From: Christensenella sp034926635
Lineage (GTDB): Bacteria > Bacillota > Clostridia > Christensenellales > Christensenellaceae
Direction: 5' to 3'
Assembly: GCA_034926635.1 (NCBI GenBank)
Contig: JAYFQX010000007.1
Location: 1 to 64,000, forward strand
Length of the DNA: 64,000 nucleotides
A model generated the notes under the pieces. The model did no database searches. It had not been told where the DNA came from and was given only the letters and a program-made list of their open reading frames with translations. Shown here piece after piece: positions 25,447-34,317 of the stretch (position 1 is its first letter; each line of letters begins with the position of its first letter). The position numbers and the translations under genes were made by a program.

Positions 25447-26673
25447 ATGGGCAACAATGTATTTGATACGCTGACCGAGAGGGGCTTTGTGAAGCAAACA
25501 ACGCATGAAGGCCTCAAAGAGATGCTCGGCAAGGAAAAAATTAAGTTTTATGTAGGCTTTGATGCAACAGCCGATAGTCTGCACGTCGGGCATTTTGTGC
25601 AATTGATGGCAATGGCACATATGCAGCGCGCAGGGCATATCCCGATTATTTTAGTGGGCGGTGGCACCACCATGATCGGCGATCCGAGCGGGAAATCGGA
25701 TATGCGCAGGATGATGACCCGCGACGATATTGCGCACAATGCTGAAATTTTCAAAAAACAGATCGGCAGTTTTCTCGATGTTTCCGAAGGAAAAGCCATT
25801 ATGGTAGATAATGCCGATTGGCTTTTGAACTTAAATTATGTAGAGTTTTTGCGTGAGATCGGCACGTGTTTTTCGGTGAACCGGATGCTGACTGCCGAGT
25901 GCTACAAACAAAGACTGGAAAAGGGACTTACGTTTTTTGAATTCAATTATATGCTGATGCAGGCATACGACTTTTTGGTTTTAAACCGCAAGTATGGCTG
26001 TACACTGGAGATGGGCGGCGACGATCAGTGGTCGAACATACTCGCGGGAGCGGATCTCATCCGCCGCAAAGAGCAAAAAGAGGCGTATGGGCTTACCATT
26101 ACGCTGCTTCTGAAAAGCGACGGCAAAAAAATGGGGAAGACAGAATCCGGCGCAGTTTGGCTGGACCCGGAAAAAACATCGCCATATGAATTTTATCAGT
26201 ATTGGCGGAATGTGGCAGATGCGGATGTGCGGACGTGTCTGTCGCTATTGACATTTTTGCCGATGGAAGAAGTAGAAAGACTTTCCGCACTCCGTGACAG
26301 CGAGATCAACGAGGCAAAAAAAGTGCTTGCGTTTGAGATCACCAAACAGGTGCATGGAGAGCAGGCGGCGCAGGAAGCACAGACAGCGGCGGAAGCACTT
26401 TTTGGCGCGGGAACCGAAGGCGGCAGCGTACCGATGACGGAAATTGCTGCGGCACGGCTGGCAGAAGAGCCTAAGTTGATTGATATGATGATAGAAATTG
26501 GATTGACAAAATCGCGCGGAGAGGGACGTAGGCTGATTGCGCAGGGCGGCGTACTTTTAAATGGTGATAAGGTTGCGGATGAATTCTATGCGCTTTCACA
26601 AAAAGACTTTGAAGGCGGAGAAGCCATGATTAAAAAAGGGAAGAAAGTATTCCACAAAATTGTGGCAAAATAA
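25447..26673 (+). CDS. tyrS: Tyrosyl-tRNA synthetase
   Basis: The 408-residue class I synthetase charges tRNA-Tyr. The HIGH-type motif is HVGH in DSLHVGHF; the tyrosine pocket region GGDDQWSN and the KMSKS-type loop KMGKTESG are present. A C-terminal S4-like RNA-binding domain (SRGEGRRLIAQGGVLLNG) ends the protein. CAGGAG is just upstream of the ATG. No T-box leader fits the 75-base upstream gap. Confidence 0.97.
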   Translation: MGNNVFDTLTERGFVKQTTHEGLKEMLGKEKIKFYVGFDATADSLHVGHFVQLMAMAHMQRAGHIPIILVGGGTTMIGDPSGKSDMRRMMTRDDIAHNAEIFKKQIGSFLDVSEGKAIMVDNADWLLNLNYVEFLREIGTCFSVNRMLTAECYKQRLEKGLTFFEFNYMLMQAYDFLVLNRKYGCTLEMGGDDQWSNILAGADLIRRKEQKEAYGLTITLLLKSDGKKMGKTESGAVWLDPEKTSPYEFYQYWRNVADADVRTCLSLLTFLPMEEVERLSALRDSEINEAKKVLAFEITKQVHGEQAAQEAQTAAEALFGAGTEGGSVPMTEIAAARLAEEPKLIDMMIEIGLTKSRGEGRRLIAQGGVLLNGDKVADEFYALSQKDFEGGEAMIKKGKKVFHKIVAK

Positions 26674-26676
26674 CAA

Positions 26677-27345
26677 ATGCAGGAACAGATAACAGCGCCG
26701 CAGCCGGAGTACTTCAGCCCGGCACAGCGTGTGAGCCGCGAACTGGTGATTAAAAAATCGCGTTTTATATGCGATTTGATCCCGATAACAACGGAGCAGA
26801 CCGCGGCGCAGGAAATTGCAGCCATTAAAAAAAAGCATTATAACGCGCGTCATCATTGTTTTGCCATGATCCTTGGCGCACGGCGTGATTTTGAAAAAGG
26901 ATCGGATGATGGAGAACCGCAAGGAACCGCCGGGGTACCAATGCTGGAGGTTCTGCGAAAAAGCGGACTTACCAATGTGCTGGCGGTGGTAACCCGTTAT
27001 TTTGGCGGGACGCTACTCGGGGCTGGTGGGCTTGTGCGCGCGTATAGCGGCGCGGTCGCGGAGGCGGTCAAAACAGCGGAAGTGATCCGTCATGTTCCGG
27101 CGGTGGCTTTGGATTTCAAAATTGCATATGCGGATTATGCAAAACTGCAAAGCATTGCCTCGGAATTTGGGGCGACAGTGGAAGCCGAATATGGTGAGGC
27201 GGTTATGGCAAAAATGATAATCCGTCACAGCAGTTTGGCGCAGGTGCAAAAAAAAATCTCCGAAGCGTTTTTGGGGGCGGATGTTTACCGCATCGCAGAG
27301 GAATGCATGATAGCGGAACCGGCAGGAAAGACCGCTGAGTTGTAA
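26677..27345 (+). CDS. YigZ/IMPACT family protein
   Basis: The 222-residue protein has an N-terminal IMPACT domain with KKSRFICDL, the AxHHCFAMILG-type block, SDDGEPQGTAG, and RYFGGTLLGAGGLVRAYSGA. A C-terminal domain of about 70 residues is of the DUF1949 type. It is a conserved bacterial protein related to eukaryotic IMPACT; the molecular role is not settled. Its ATG is three bases after the tyrS stop, so it is translated from the same message. Confidence 0.92.
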   Translation: MQEQITAPQPEYFSPAQRVSRELVIKKSRFICDLIPITTEQTAAQEIAAIKKKHYNARHHCFAMILGARRDFEKGSDDGEPQGTAGVPMLEVLRKSGLTNVLAVVTRYFGGTLLGAGGLVRAYSGAVAEAVKTAEVIRHVPAVALDFKIAYADYAKLQSIASEFGATVEAEYGEAVMAKMIIRHSSLAQVQKKISEAFLGADVYRIAEECMIAEPAGKTAEL

Positions 27346-27418
27346 TCGTACCGTTTGCGCGTTTTGCGCGGGCGGTTGAGGAATAATAAATTTTATAGAG
27401 TAAGGAATGATTAGAAAA

Positions 27419-28483
27419 ATGGATATTAAGTTTATCGAAACAACCGATCTGAAAAAGAAACCGGAAGATGAAAGCGGGCTTGGTTTCGGACATATCTTTT
27501 CGGATTATATGTTTATCATGACATATACCGAAGGAAAAGGCTGGCATGACGCAGAAATTAAAAAGTATGAGAATTTCAGCGTGTCACCCGCGTCTACCGT
27601 GCTGCATTACGGACAGGAAGTCTTTGAAGGCATGAAAGCCTATACGCAGGTAAATGGGGATAACGCCCTGTTTCGTGCGAAAGATAACTTTGCACGTATG
27701 AATAATTCTGCAAAACGTCTTGCAATGCCGGAGATCGATGAAGATTTTGTGCACGGCGCCCTGCGCGAACTGGTAAGTATAGAACGCGCATGGATTCCGA
27801 AATCGCCAGGCACGTCGCTTTATATCCGTCCGAACTATATGGGCGTAGACCCGTTTATCGGCGTACGGGCAGCGCAGGAATATGTATTTTATATTATGAC
27901 AGGTCCGGTGGGCGCATATTATGCGCATGGACTCAAACCGGTGAAGATCTTGATTGAAAAAGAATATGTTCGTGCGGCAAAAGGCGGCATGGGGTTTGCG
28001 AAAACTGCGGGGAATTATGCTGCGAGCCTGATTGCCGGCGTAGAAGCGCATGAAAAGGGCTGCGACCAGGTTTTGTGGCTTGATGCGGAAGAACGCAAGT
28101 ATGTGGAAGAAGTCGGCTCTATGAACATGATGTTTGTGATCGACGGGAAACTTGTCACGCCGGATCTTGACGGAAGTATCCTGCCGGGAATTACGCGTAA
28201 CAGCGTAATCACCATTGCAAAAGACATGGGAATTTCTGTGGAAGAACGCAGGATTTCTATTGACGAAGTAATGGATGCAGCAAAATCAGGTGCCATGACA
28301 GAAGCGTTCGGTACAGGCACTGCCGCCGTGGTCAGCCCGGTTGGCGAATTTGTTTACGGAGACGAAACAGTAACGGTTGCGGGCGGCAAGATGGGTAAGC
28401 TGGCAACAGAATTTTACGGTACCCTAACGGGGATCCAATACGGCGAAATCAAAGATAAGTTTGGCTGGGTGGAGAGAGTCTGA
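27419..28483 (+). CDS. ilvE: Branched-chain amino acid aminotransferase
   Basis: The protein has 354 residues from the ATG at 27419, which is 12 bases after AAGGA; an in-frame ATG at 27407 is too close to that site. It is a fold-type IV PLP enzyme of the longer BCAT II type: YGQEVFEGMKAY, RPNYMG, KTAGNYAASL with the PLP Lys, EEVGSMNMMFV and TEAFGTGTAAVV. It makes or breaks down Leu, Ile and Val by exchange with 2-oxoglutarate/glutamate. It is followed by a secreted protein gene after 65 bases. Confidence 0.95.
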   Translation: MDIKFIETTDLKKKPEDESGLGFGHIFSDYMFIMTYTEGKGWHDAEIKKYENFSVSPASTVLHYGQEVFEGMKAYTQVNGDNALFRAKDNFARMNNSAKRLAMPEIDEDFVHGALRELVSIERAWIPKSPGTSLYIRPNYMGVDPFIGVRAAQEYVFYIMTGPVGAYYAHGLKPVKILIEKEYVRAAKGGMGFAKTAGNYAASLIAGVEAHEKGCDQVLWLDAEERKYVEEVGSMNMMFVIDGKLVTPDLDGSILPGITRNSVITIAKDMGISVEERRISIDEVMDAAKSGAMTEAFGTGTAAVVSPVGEFVYGDETVTVAGGKMGKLATEFYGTLTGIQYGEIKDKFGWVERV

Positions 28484-28548
28484 ACAGGCTATATAACCCG
28501 GCAAAGCGAAGAATCCGAGATTTTGTTTGAATGTGGAGGGAAACACGA

Positions 28549-30252
28549 TTGAAAAAAGCAATATCGGTAATTTTGGTCATTGCGCTTGCATTGGCATTGT
28601 GTATTTCGGTTGGTACGGTAGCGTATGCAGAGGGCACGGTGAAGCTCCGTATTTCCGTGAACCCGGGTTCGCTTACAGGAGCGGGCACGGTAAAGCTGAG
28701 CGCCGAGGTGATCAACGAAACAGACGGTGAGATCTCTGGCGTGGTGCTCAATTACCCGAATGGGAGCGGAGACCCCGTAGGGCTTGACAGTATTCCCGCG
28801 GGAGAATCCAGGAGCCATTCCAATTCTTCCTGGAGCATTTCGGATGATATGCTGGGGACTGATTTGACATTCACGGCGGATTTTACTGCGGCGGACGGTT
28901 CTGCCAAACAGGTTAGCGCGACGCTCAATATTGCGAAGAAGGAAAGCGTCGTAAGCGTTTCAGGTGAGGCAAGTGCCGATAAAACAACCATTAACGCCGA
29001 AGATGCGGTGAATTTCACGTTTGTTTTGCGTAATGACGGGAATGTCACGATTGAAAACTGTAAACTCAAGGCGCCGCCAATCAGCGGGGGTGCGCAAATC
29101 GGCGATACGTTTTCCTTATCAGCGGGGCAACAGCGTAAGTTAACGTGGAAAATTACCATGAGCGAAAGTACAGAAGTTAAGCCTGCGTTTACTTATACAG
29201 TAAATGGCGAGAACAAAACGCTGACGCTTGATCCCATTAATATTTCAACAGGAACAGAACAGAAAGGCGCGTTGACAGTCAGCGCCAAAGCTGATTCTAG
29301 CACTGTGGATGCGGGCGGAACGACGCAGTTTACCGTAACAGTGAAAAATACGGGAAATTCTGATCTTTCTAACTTGAAGGTAATTGACCAGAACGGCAAT
29401 AAGGTCTCGATGGAAGCAACATCCGTTTCTGCGGGAAGCAGTGTGAACGGAACCATGAAAACTACCGTGGAAAAAGCCGGAAGTTATACTTTTACCGCGA
29501 CGGCAGACGGCGCGGACGGCAACAGTGTTACCGCAAAATCTTCCGCAGTAGCGATCGAGGTGGGAGCGCAGGCAACAGCCAGTATAGATCCGGCCAGTAT
29601 CGTTCGTCTTGATGTTGGGATCAGTGCAACATCGCTTTCTAAAGCGGGACCTGTTAACTTTGAGTTTAAGATTATTAATGGTTCAGGGCAGGCGCTTCAA
29701 AATGTCGTAGTCAGCGAACCGACTTTGGGAGAGATTGCCAATATACCATCTATGGCAGATGCCGAGCAGACAGTGACAAAGACAGTAGAGGTAGATAAGA
29801 CAACTGCCTATGCTTTTACTGTAACGGCACAGCTGCCAGATGGAACGCAGGTTACGTCATCAACGCCGTCGGTTACGATCAGCGTTCAGCAGACGGGCGG
29901 TGGTATGACAGGATTACTGATCCTGATGATTGTAATTATATGCGCGATTATCGGCGTTGCGATTGCCCTTGGGGTCATGGTGCATAAAAATAAAAAGGCA
30001 GGCGGACAAGCCAAGAAGAATGCAAAACATCCTTCGCAGCCACGTTCTGCGCAGCAGCAGGATCGTCAGCGTGCCCAGCAGCAGCGTCAGACGCAGGCAA
30101 GATCGCCGCAGCAGCGTCAGACACAGGCAAAGCCTACAACCCGGCAAGGCAGGCGTATGCCGCAGGAATCGATTGAGCCGCATACTGCAAAGAAAAGAAG
30201 ACCGCCGCAGGGGAATGGTTCTGGTCATTACAGCGACAGGAATAAGTTCTGA
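28549..30252 (+). CDS. Secreted/membrane protein with repeated CARDB-like domains
   Basis: The protein has 567 residues from TTG 28549, eight bases after GGAGGG; the GTG farther upstream lacks a site. It has a signal peptide ending near VAYAEG, then three to four immunoglobulin-like repeats of the CARDB/DUF11 kind (VNFTFVLRNDGNVTIENCKL, TQFTVTVKNTGNSDLSNLKV, VNFEFKIINGSGQALQNVVV). One membrane span (about residues 457-481) follows. The cytoplasmic tail is rich in Gln, Arg and Lys with the repeat SPQQRQTQA. It is likely an adhesive or structural surface protein; the role is unknown. Confidence 0.82.
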   Translation: MKKAISVILVIALALALCISVGTVAYAEGTVKLRISVNPGSLTGAGTVKLSAEVINETDGEISGVVLNYPNGSGDPVGLDSIPAGESRSHSNSSWSISDDMLGTDLTFTADFTAADGSAKQVSATLNIAKKESVVSVSGEASADKTTINAEDAVNFTFVLRNDGNVTIENCKLKAPPISGGAQIGDTFSLSAGQQRKLTWKITMSESTEVKPAFTYTVNGENKTLTLDPINISTGTEQKGALTVSAKADSSTVDAGGTTQFTVTVKNTGNSDLSNLKVIDQNGNKVSMEATSVSAGSSVNGTMKTTVEKAGSYTFTATADGADGNSVTAKSSAVAIEVGAQATASIDPASIVRLDVGISATSLSKAGPVNFEFKIINGSGQALQNVVVSEPTLGEIANIPSMADAEQTVTKTVEVDKTTAYAFTVTAQLPDGTQVTSSTPSVTISVQQTGGGMTGLLILMIVIICAIIGVAIALGVMVHKNKKAGGQAKKNAKHPSQPRSAQQQDRQRAQQQRQTQARSPQQRQTQAKPTTRQGRRMPQESIEPHTAKKRRPPQGNGSGHYSDRNKF

Positions 30253-30263
30253 TTAACGGTTAT

Positions 30264-30297
30264 GAAAAAGGCGTCCCTACAAAGGGATGCCTTTTTG
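30264..30297 (+). terminator. Terminator of the surface protein gene
   Basis: AAAAAGGC and GCCTTTTT with inner TCCCT/AGGGA arms form a 14-pair stem (one mismatch) around ACAA, ending in a T run. Confidence 0.88.
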
Positions 30298-30333
30298 ATA
30301 TCACAAGAAAAAGACTAAAATGACTAGCGCCTT

Positions 30334-30594
30334 TTATCTGTCTAAAATTTGTATTTCAAACTTTTCATAAGGGAATGAATCGATAAAATCATCGGGTTTG
30401 AAAACAGCTTTATGAAAAAGCCCTAATTGTTTGGTATGGTTGGTATGCCACATCGGAACTTCAATATCAAATTTGCGTGAAAAATGCTCCAGACATTCCA
30501 GCAGCGCGCTTTCCAGACTATCCTTCCTGCTGGTATAAGTATCGGCTTTTACTGTTTTGCCATTTTTGATCAACTTGCCCCAAACTGTCAGCAT
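30334..30594 (-). CDS. Conserved hypothetical protein
   Basis: The 86-residue soluble protein has an alpha/beta pattern (LTVWGKLIKNGKTVKADTY, then SLESALLECLEHFSRKFD, and a C-terminal FEIQILDR). On the minus strand AAGGATGG lies just before the ATG. It has no signal peptide or Cys cluster. I do not recognise the family. It is a lone gene convergent with the surface protein gene and divergent from aconitase. Confidence 0.7.
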   Translation of the reverse strand: MLTVWGKLIKNGKTVKADTYTSRKDSLESALLECLEHFSRKFDIEVPMWHTNHTKQLGLFHKAVFKPDDFIDSFPYEKFEIQILDR

Positions 30595-30695
30595 ATAACA
30601 ACCATCCTTTTTCTGTCATAACCCTCTTTGTACAGGAATTAACGTGTTTCTATCCATTATAACGGGTATAAAGTGAAAAAGGAACCCTCGTATAC

Positions 30696-30724
30696 TTGAA
30701 AATAGGAGTAAAAACAGATAGAAT
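30696..30724 (+). promoter_or_regulatory. Promoter of the aconitase gene
   Basis: TTGAAA (30696-30701) and TAGAAT (30719-30724) are 17 bases apart, 44 bases before the ATG. Confidence 0.65.
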
Positions 30725-30768
30725 AAAACGGTACAAATTTTTGGAAAAGGAACGGAGGCAATAAAGGA

Positions 30769-32706
30769 ATGGGTAAACCACTGGCATATAAAATTTTAGA
30801 GAACCATCTCGTTTCGGGAGAGATGAAAGCGGGAAGTGAAATTTCGATTCGCATTGATTATACGCTTACGCAGGATTCTACGGGAACGATGGCATACCTG
30901 CAGTTTGAGGCGATGGGAATCGATCGTGTAAAAACCAAGCGTTCTGTAGCTTATATTGACCACAACACCCTGCAAAGCGGGTTTGAAAATGCGGACGACC
31001 ATAATTATATTATGAGTGTTGCGAAAAAGCATGGGATTTATGCTTCGCGACCGGGTAATGGGATTTGTCACCAGGTAAACCTGGAACGTTTTGGCGTGCC
31101 GGGGGCGACGCTCCTAGGGTCGGACAGTCATACTCCTACAGGCGGCGGGATCGGTATGATTGCCATTGGCGCGGGGGGTCTTGATGTTGCGGTCGCGATG
31201 GGCGGCGGCGCATACTACCTGAATTGTCCTAAGTTTGTGAATGTGGAGCTGAAAGGCGAGCTTGCCCCGGGCGTATCTGCAAAAGATGTTATTTTGGAGG
31301 TTCTGCGCGTGATGAGCGTCAAGGGCGGCATTGGCAAGATCATTGAATATACGGGTGAGGGCGTGAAAACGCTTTCGGTTCCAGAGCGTGCGACGATCAC
31401 CAACATGGGGGCAGAGCTTGGAGCGACAACCTCTATTTTCCCGAGTGACGAAATCACGCGTGAATTTTTGGTAGCGCAGGACAGGGAAGCGGATTTCATC
31501 CCGCTGGCACCTGATGCGGATGCGGTATATGATGAACACATTGTCATAGACCTTGGCTCCTTACAGCCGATGGCAGCAATGCCGCATAGCCCGGATAACG
31601 TAAAAACGATCAATGAAATCGGTCCGATCAAGGTGGATCAGGTATGTATCGGCAGCTGCACCAATGCATCTTATCGTGATTTGATGCGTGTGGCCGCTAT
31701 TTTAAAAGGGAAAACAGTGTGCCCGCATACCAGCCTCACCATTTCGCCGGGCTCCAAACAAGTAATGAATATGCTTGCGAAGAACGGTGCGCTCGCAGAT
31801 ATGATCGACGCAGGGGCGCGTATTTTGGAATGTGCTTGCGGTCCGTGTATTGGGATGGGGCAATCGCCTGCGACAGACGCGGTTTCCGTAAGGACTTTTA
31901 ACCGGAACTTCTTTGGACGCAGTGGAACAAAGAGTGCGAATGTGTACCTTGTAAGTCCGGAGACAGCAGCGGTAACAGCGTTAAATGGATGCCTTTCTGA
32001 TGCGCTGGGGCTTTCGGATTTATCCATCCTAGACGTTGCAATGCCGGAGGAGTTTGAAGTAAACGACAATATGGTGATTCCGCCGGCGGACTGCGCTTGC
32101 GAAGTGGAAGTGATCCGCGGACCCAACATCAAGCCGTTTCCCAAACATGAGGAGCTTGCCGACACTATCGAGGCGGAAGTGCTACTCAAGATGGAGGATA
32201 ATATTACGACGGATCACATTATGCCATCTAATGCAAAGCTGCTTCCGTACCGTTCCAATATCCCTTATCTTGCGGACTTTTGTCTTGCACCGGTAGACGA
32301 GACCTTCCCGGCGCGCGCAAAAGCGGCAGGGAAATCTATTTTGGTAGCAGGGCACAATTACGGACAGGGTTCGTCGCGGGAGCATGCTGCTTTGGCGCCG
32401 CTTTACCTTGGCGTGAAAGCAGTGATTGCAAAAAGCTTCGCGCGGATCCACATGGCAAACCTGATCAACAACGGAATTCTGCCGTTGGTATTTGCAGATG
32501 AAGCGGATTATGATTCGGTTGAGCAGGGCGATGTGCTTCATATAACGGCAGTACGCGAAAATGTGGAAGGAAAAGAGCGTTTTACTGTCCGCAACGAAAC
32601 AAAGGATATGGATTTTGAAGTGCTGCTTGATGCTTCACCGCGTCTGCGTGACATGCTTTTGGCAGGCGGGCTGCTCAATTATACGAAGAATAACAGCGCA
32701 CAATAA
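30769..32706 (+). CDS. Aconitate hydratase
   Basis: The 645-residue protein is of the short aconitase type. It interconverts citrate and isocitrate with a 4Fe-4S cluster. Cluster ligands are in GSCTNASY and CACGPCIGMG. Other motifs are LLGSDSHTPTGGG, NRNFFGRSGT and, in the swivel domain, GHNYGQGSSREHAA with the catalytic Ser/Arg/His region. It is monocistronic, with a GGAGG site about 9 bases before the ATG and a terminator after it. No citrate synthase or isocitrate dehydrogenase lies nearby. Confidence 0.95.
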   Translation: MGKPLAYKILENHLVSGEMKAGSEISIRIDYTLTQDSTGTMAYLQFEAMGIDRVKTKRSVAYIDHNTLQSGFENADDHNYIMSVAKKHGIYASRPGNGICHQVNLERFGVPGATLLGSDSHTPTGGGIGMIAIGAGGLDVAVAMGGGAYYLNCPKFVNVELKGELAPGVSAKDVILEVLRVMSVKGGIGKIIEYTGEGVKTLSVPERATITNMGAELGATTSIFPSDEITREFLVAQDREADFIPLAPDADAVYDEHIVIDLGSLQPMAAMPHSPDNVKTINEIGPIKVDQVCIGSCTNASYRDLMRVAAILKGKTVCPHTSLTISPGSKQVMNMLAKNGALADMIDAGARILECACGPCIGMGQSPATDAVSVRTFNRNFFGRSGTKSANVYLVSPETAAVTALNGCLSDALGLSDLSILDVAMPEEFEVNDNMVIPPADCACEVEVIRGPNIKPFPKHEELADTIEAEVLLKMEDNITTDHIMPSNAKLLPYRSNIPYLADFCLAPVDETFPARAKAAGKSILVAGHNYGQGSSREHAALAPLYLGVKAVIAKSFARIHMANLINNGILPLVFADEADYDSVEQGDVLHITAVRENVEGKERFTVRNETKDMDFEVLLDASPRLRDMLLAGGLLNYTKNNSAQ

Positions 32707-32730
32707 ACAAAGGAATGGCTTTAGGCAGCA

Positions 32731-32772
32731 AAAGGGGAAGGGAAGTAATTATGCTGCCCCTTCCCGCTTTTT
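32731..32772 (+). terminator. Terminator of the aconitase gene
   Basis: GGGAAGGG (32735-32742) and CCCTTCCC (32758-32765) pair around a 15-base loop and are followed by GCTTTTTAT. Confidence 0.75.
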
Positions 32773-32818
32773 ATCACATACGGGCGGCTGCGCAGGCAGA
32801 CCCGGGTATGCGAAATGA

Positions 32819-32847
32819 TTGACATTTATACCAGATTAGAATATCAT
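32819..32847 (+). promoter_or_regulatory. Promoter of the fatty-acid synthesis operon
   Basis: TTGACA (32819-32824) and TATCAT (32842-32847) are 17 bases apart, 66 bases before the fabH ATG. No FapR- or FabT-type palindrome could be identified with confidence. Confidence 0.75.
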
Positions 32848-32913
32848 TATACTGTCTAAATTTCGAGTTTAATCAAAACCGGGGCGCGGACAAACGATAC
32901 ATCGGAGGATGGA

Positions 32914-33864
32914 ATGGGTATACACATCATGGGAACCGGTCATTACCTTCCTGAGAAGGTTATGACCAATGAAGACTTTGAAAAAATAATGGATACGTCC
33001 GACGAATGGATCGTCAAACGTACGGGCATCAAACGCCGCCACTATGTAGAAGGCGGAATGTGGAATAAGGATATGTGTATTGCCGCCGCAAATATTGCGA
33101 TGGAAGAGGCGGGAATTACAAAGGAAGACCTTGGCGGAATTGTGGTTGCAAGCGTGACCAATGAAATGGGGGTTCCGTCGGTCGCAAGTCAAATCCAGCG
33201 GGAGCTTGGTCTTAGCGGCGGGATTTGTTTTGACGTGAATTCGGCATGCACAGGTTTTATGTTTGCGTTAAAGGCGGTTGAAGGATTACTGAAACCGGGC
33301 GGGAAACCATTCCTGGTATGCGGGAGTGAGACGCTTTCTCGTTTTATGAATGCGGAAGACAGGGGAAGCAGCATTCTGTTTGGCGATGGCGCGGGCGCGG
33401 TGATTGTAGAGCATGGCGACCATTCCAAATATTTTGAGGTGAATTCACGACCGGATTTTGAGCATACGATTGAGATTAACGGTATGAATACAAAAGTAGA
33501 CGGGGAATATGTCCCGTCTTATGTCTCCTTAAAAGGACGCGAGGTTTATGTTTTTGCTACGCGTGAGGCGGAAAGCATTATCAAAGAAGCGCTTGCGGAA
33601 ACTGGAAAAACGCCGGAGGATATCGATTGGTTTTTGATGCACCAGTCCAATATCCGTATTACGAAAACCATAGCCAGCAGGCTTGGACTTTCTATGGATA
33701 AGTTTTATTCCAATATTGACGATACATCGAATACTTCTGCTGCAAGCATCCCGATTGCGCTCGACCAGATGAACAAAAAGGGAATGCTAAAAAAAGGAGA
33801 TGTGATGGTGATCGCCGGCTTTGGCGGAGGACTTTCCTCGGGATGTATGATCTACGAGTGGTAA
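32914..33864 (+). CDS. fabH: Beta-ketoacyl-ACP synthase III
   Basis: The 316-residue enzyme starts fatty acid chains by joining acetyl-CoA (or a branched acyl-CoA) to malonyl-ACP. The catalytic triad is visible: Cys in VNSACTGF, His in LMHQSNIRI, Asn in DTSNTSAAS. RTGIKRRH near the N-terminus is typical. First gene of the fab/acc operon behind a good promoter; CGGAGG is eight bases before the ATG. Confidence 0.96.
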   Translation: MGIHIMGTGHYLPEKVMTNEDFEKIMDTSDEWIVKRTGIKRRHYVEGGMWNKDMCIAAANIAMEEAGITKEDLGGIVVASVTNEMGVPSVASQIQRELGLSGGICFDVNSACTGFMFALKAVEGLLKPGGKPFLVCGSETLSRFMNAEDRGSSILFGDGAGAVIVEHGDHSKYFEVNSRPDFEHTIEINGMNTKVDGEYVPSYVSLKGREVYVFATREAESIIKEALAETGKTPEDIDWFLMHQSNIRITKTIASRLGLSMDKFYSNIDDTSNTSAASIPIALDQMNKKGMLKKGDVMVIAGFGGGLSSGCMIYEW

Positions 33865-33947
33865 AGAGGGTATTATCGGCTGCACGAGCAATTTGAACGG
33901 GCGGCGGATCAACATATAAAAATAATTTTCTTATGGAGGAAATCAAC

Positions 33948-34166
33948 ATGATTTATGAAAAGATTGCGGGTATTATCAGCGACAAAATGGATATTGATGT
34001 AGACGATATCACAATGGACGCTACTTTTGAGAGCTTGAAGATCGATTCACTCGATATGGTAGAGATCGTCATGGATATTGAAGAAGAATTCGACGTATCC
34101 ATTGAAGAAGCTGAGAACCTGAAATGCGTTGCTGACCTTGTGAAGTTTATCGAAGACAACCAGTAA
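33948..34166 (+). CDS. acpP: Acyl carrier protein
   Basis: The protein has 72 residues from ATG 33948 (GGAGGA seven bases upstream; an in-frame ATG at 33933 lies in that site). The 4'-phosphopantetheine attachment Ser is in KIDSLDMVEIV. It is acidic and four-helical as usual. It carries the growing acyl chain for all fab enzymes of this operon. Confidence 0.96.
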   Translation: MIYEKIAGIISDKMDIDVDDITMDATFESLKIDSLDMVEIVMDIEEEFDVSIEEAENLKCVADLVKFIEDNQ

Positions 34167-34205
34167 TCCCATTTTAAGTGCAGTCAATGTTTGGCATGTT
34201 TGAGG

Positions 34206-34237
34206 TGCGGACGTTCTATTTATTGTGGACGTCCGCA
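34206..34237 (+). other. Stem-loop between acpP and fabD
   Basis: TGCGGACGT and ACGTCCGCA form a nine-pair stem with a 14-base loop and no T run after it. It is probably an RNA processing or stability element that sets acpP output above the rest of the operon. This 151-base gap is where many clostridial operons carry fabK. Confidence 0.6.
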
Positions 34238-34317
34238 TATGCTATCAAGACACTGCGCATGGCAGCAGCGGCGCCGGGCACGCAAAATGGCGCGGCGCAC
34301 GAACGGAGGAAAGAAAA

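Noticed and set aside
30657..30854. Minus-strand ORF before aconitase
   Set aside because: It overlaps the aconitase promoter and start and has no recognisable features.
32848..32890. FapR or FabT operator before fabH
   Set aside because: The sequence around TAAATTTCGAGTTTA is only weakly symmetric and matches neither known consensus well enough.
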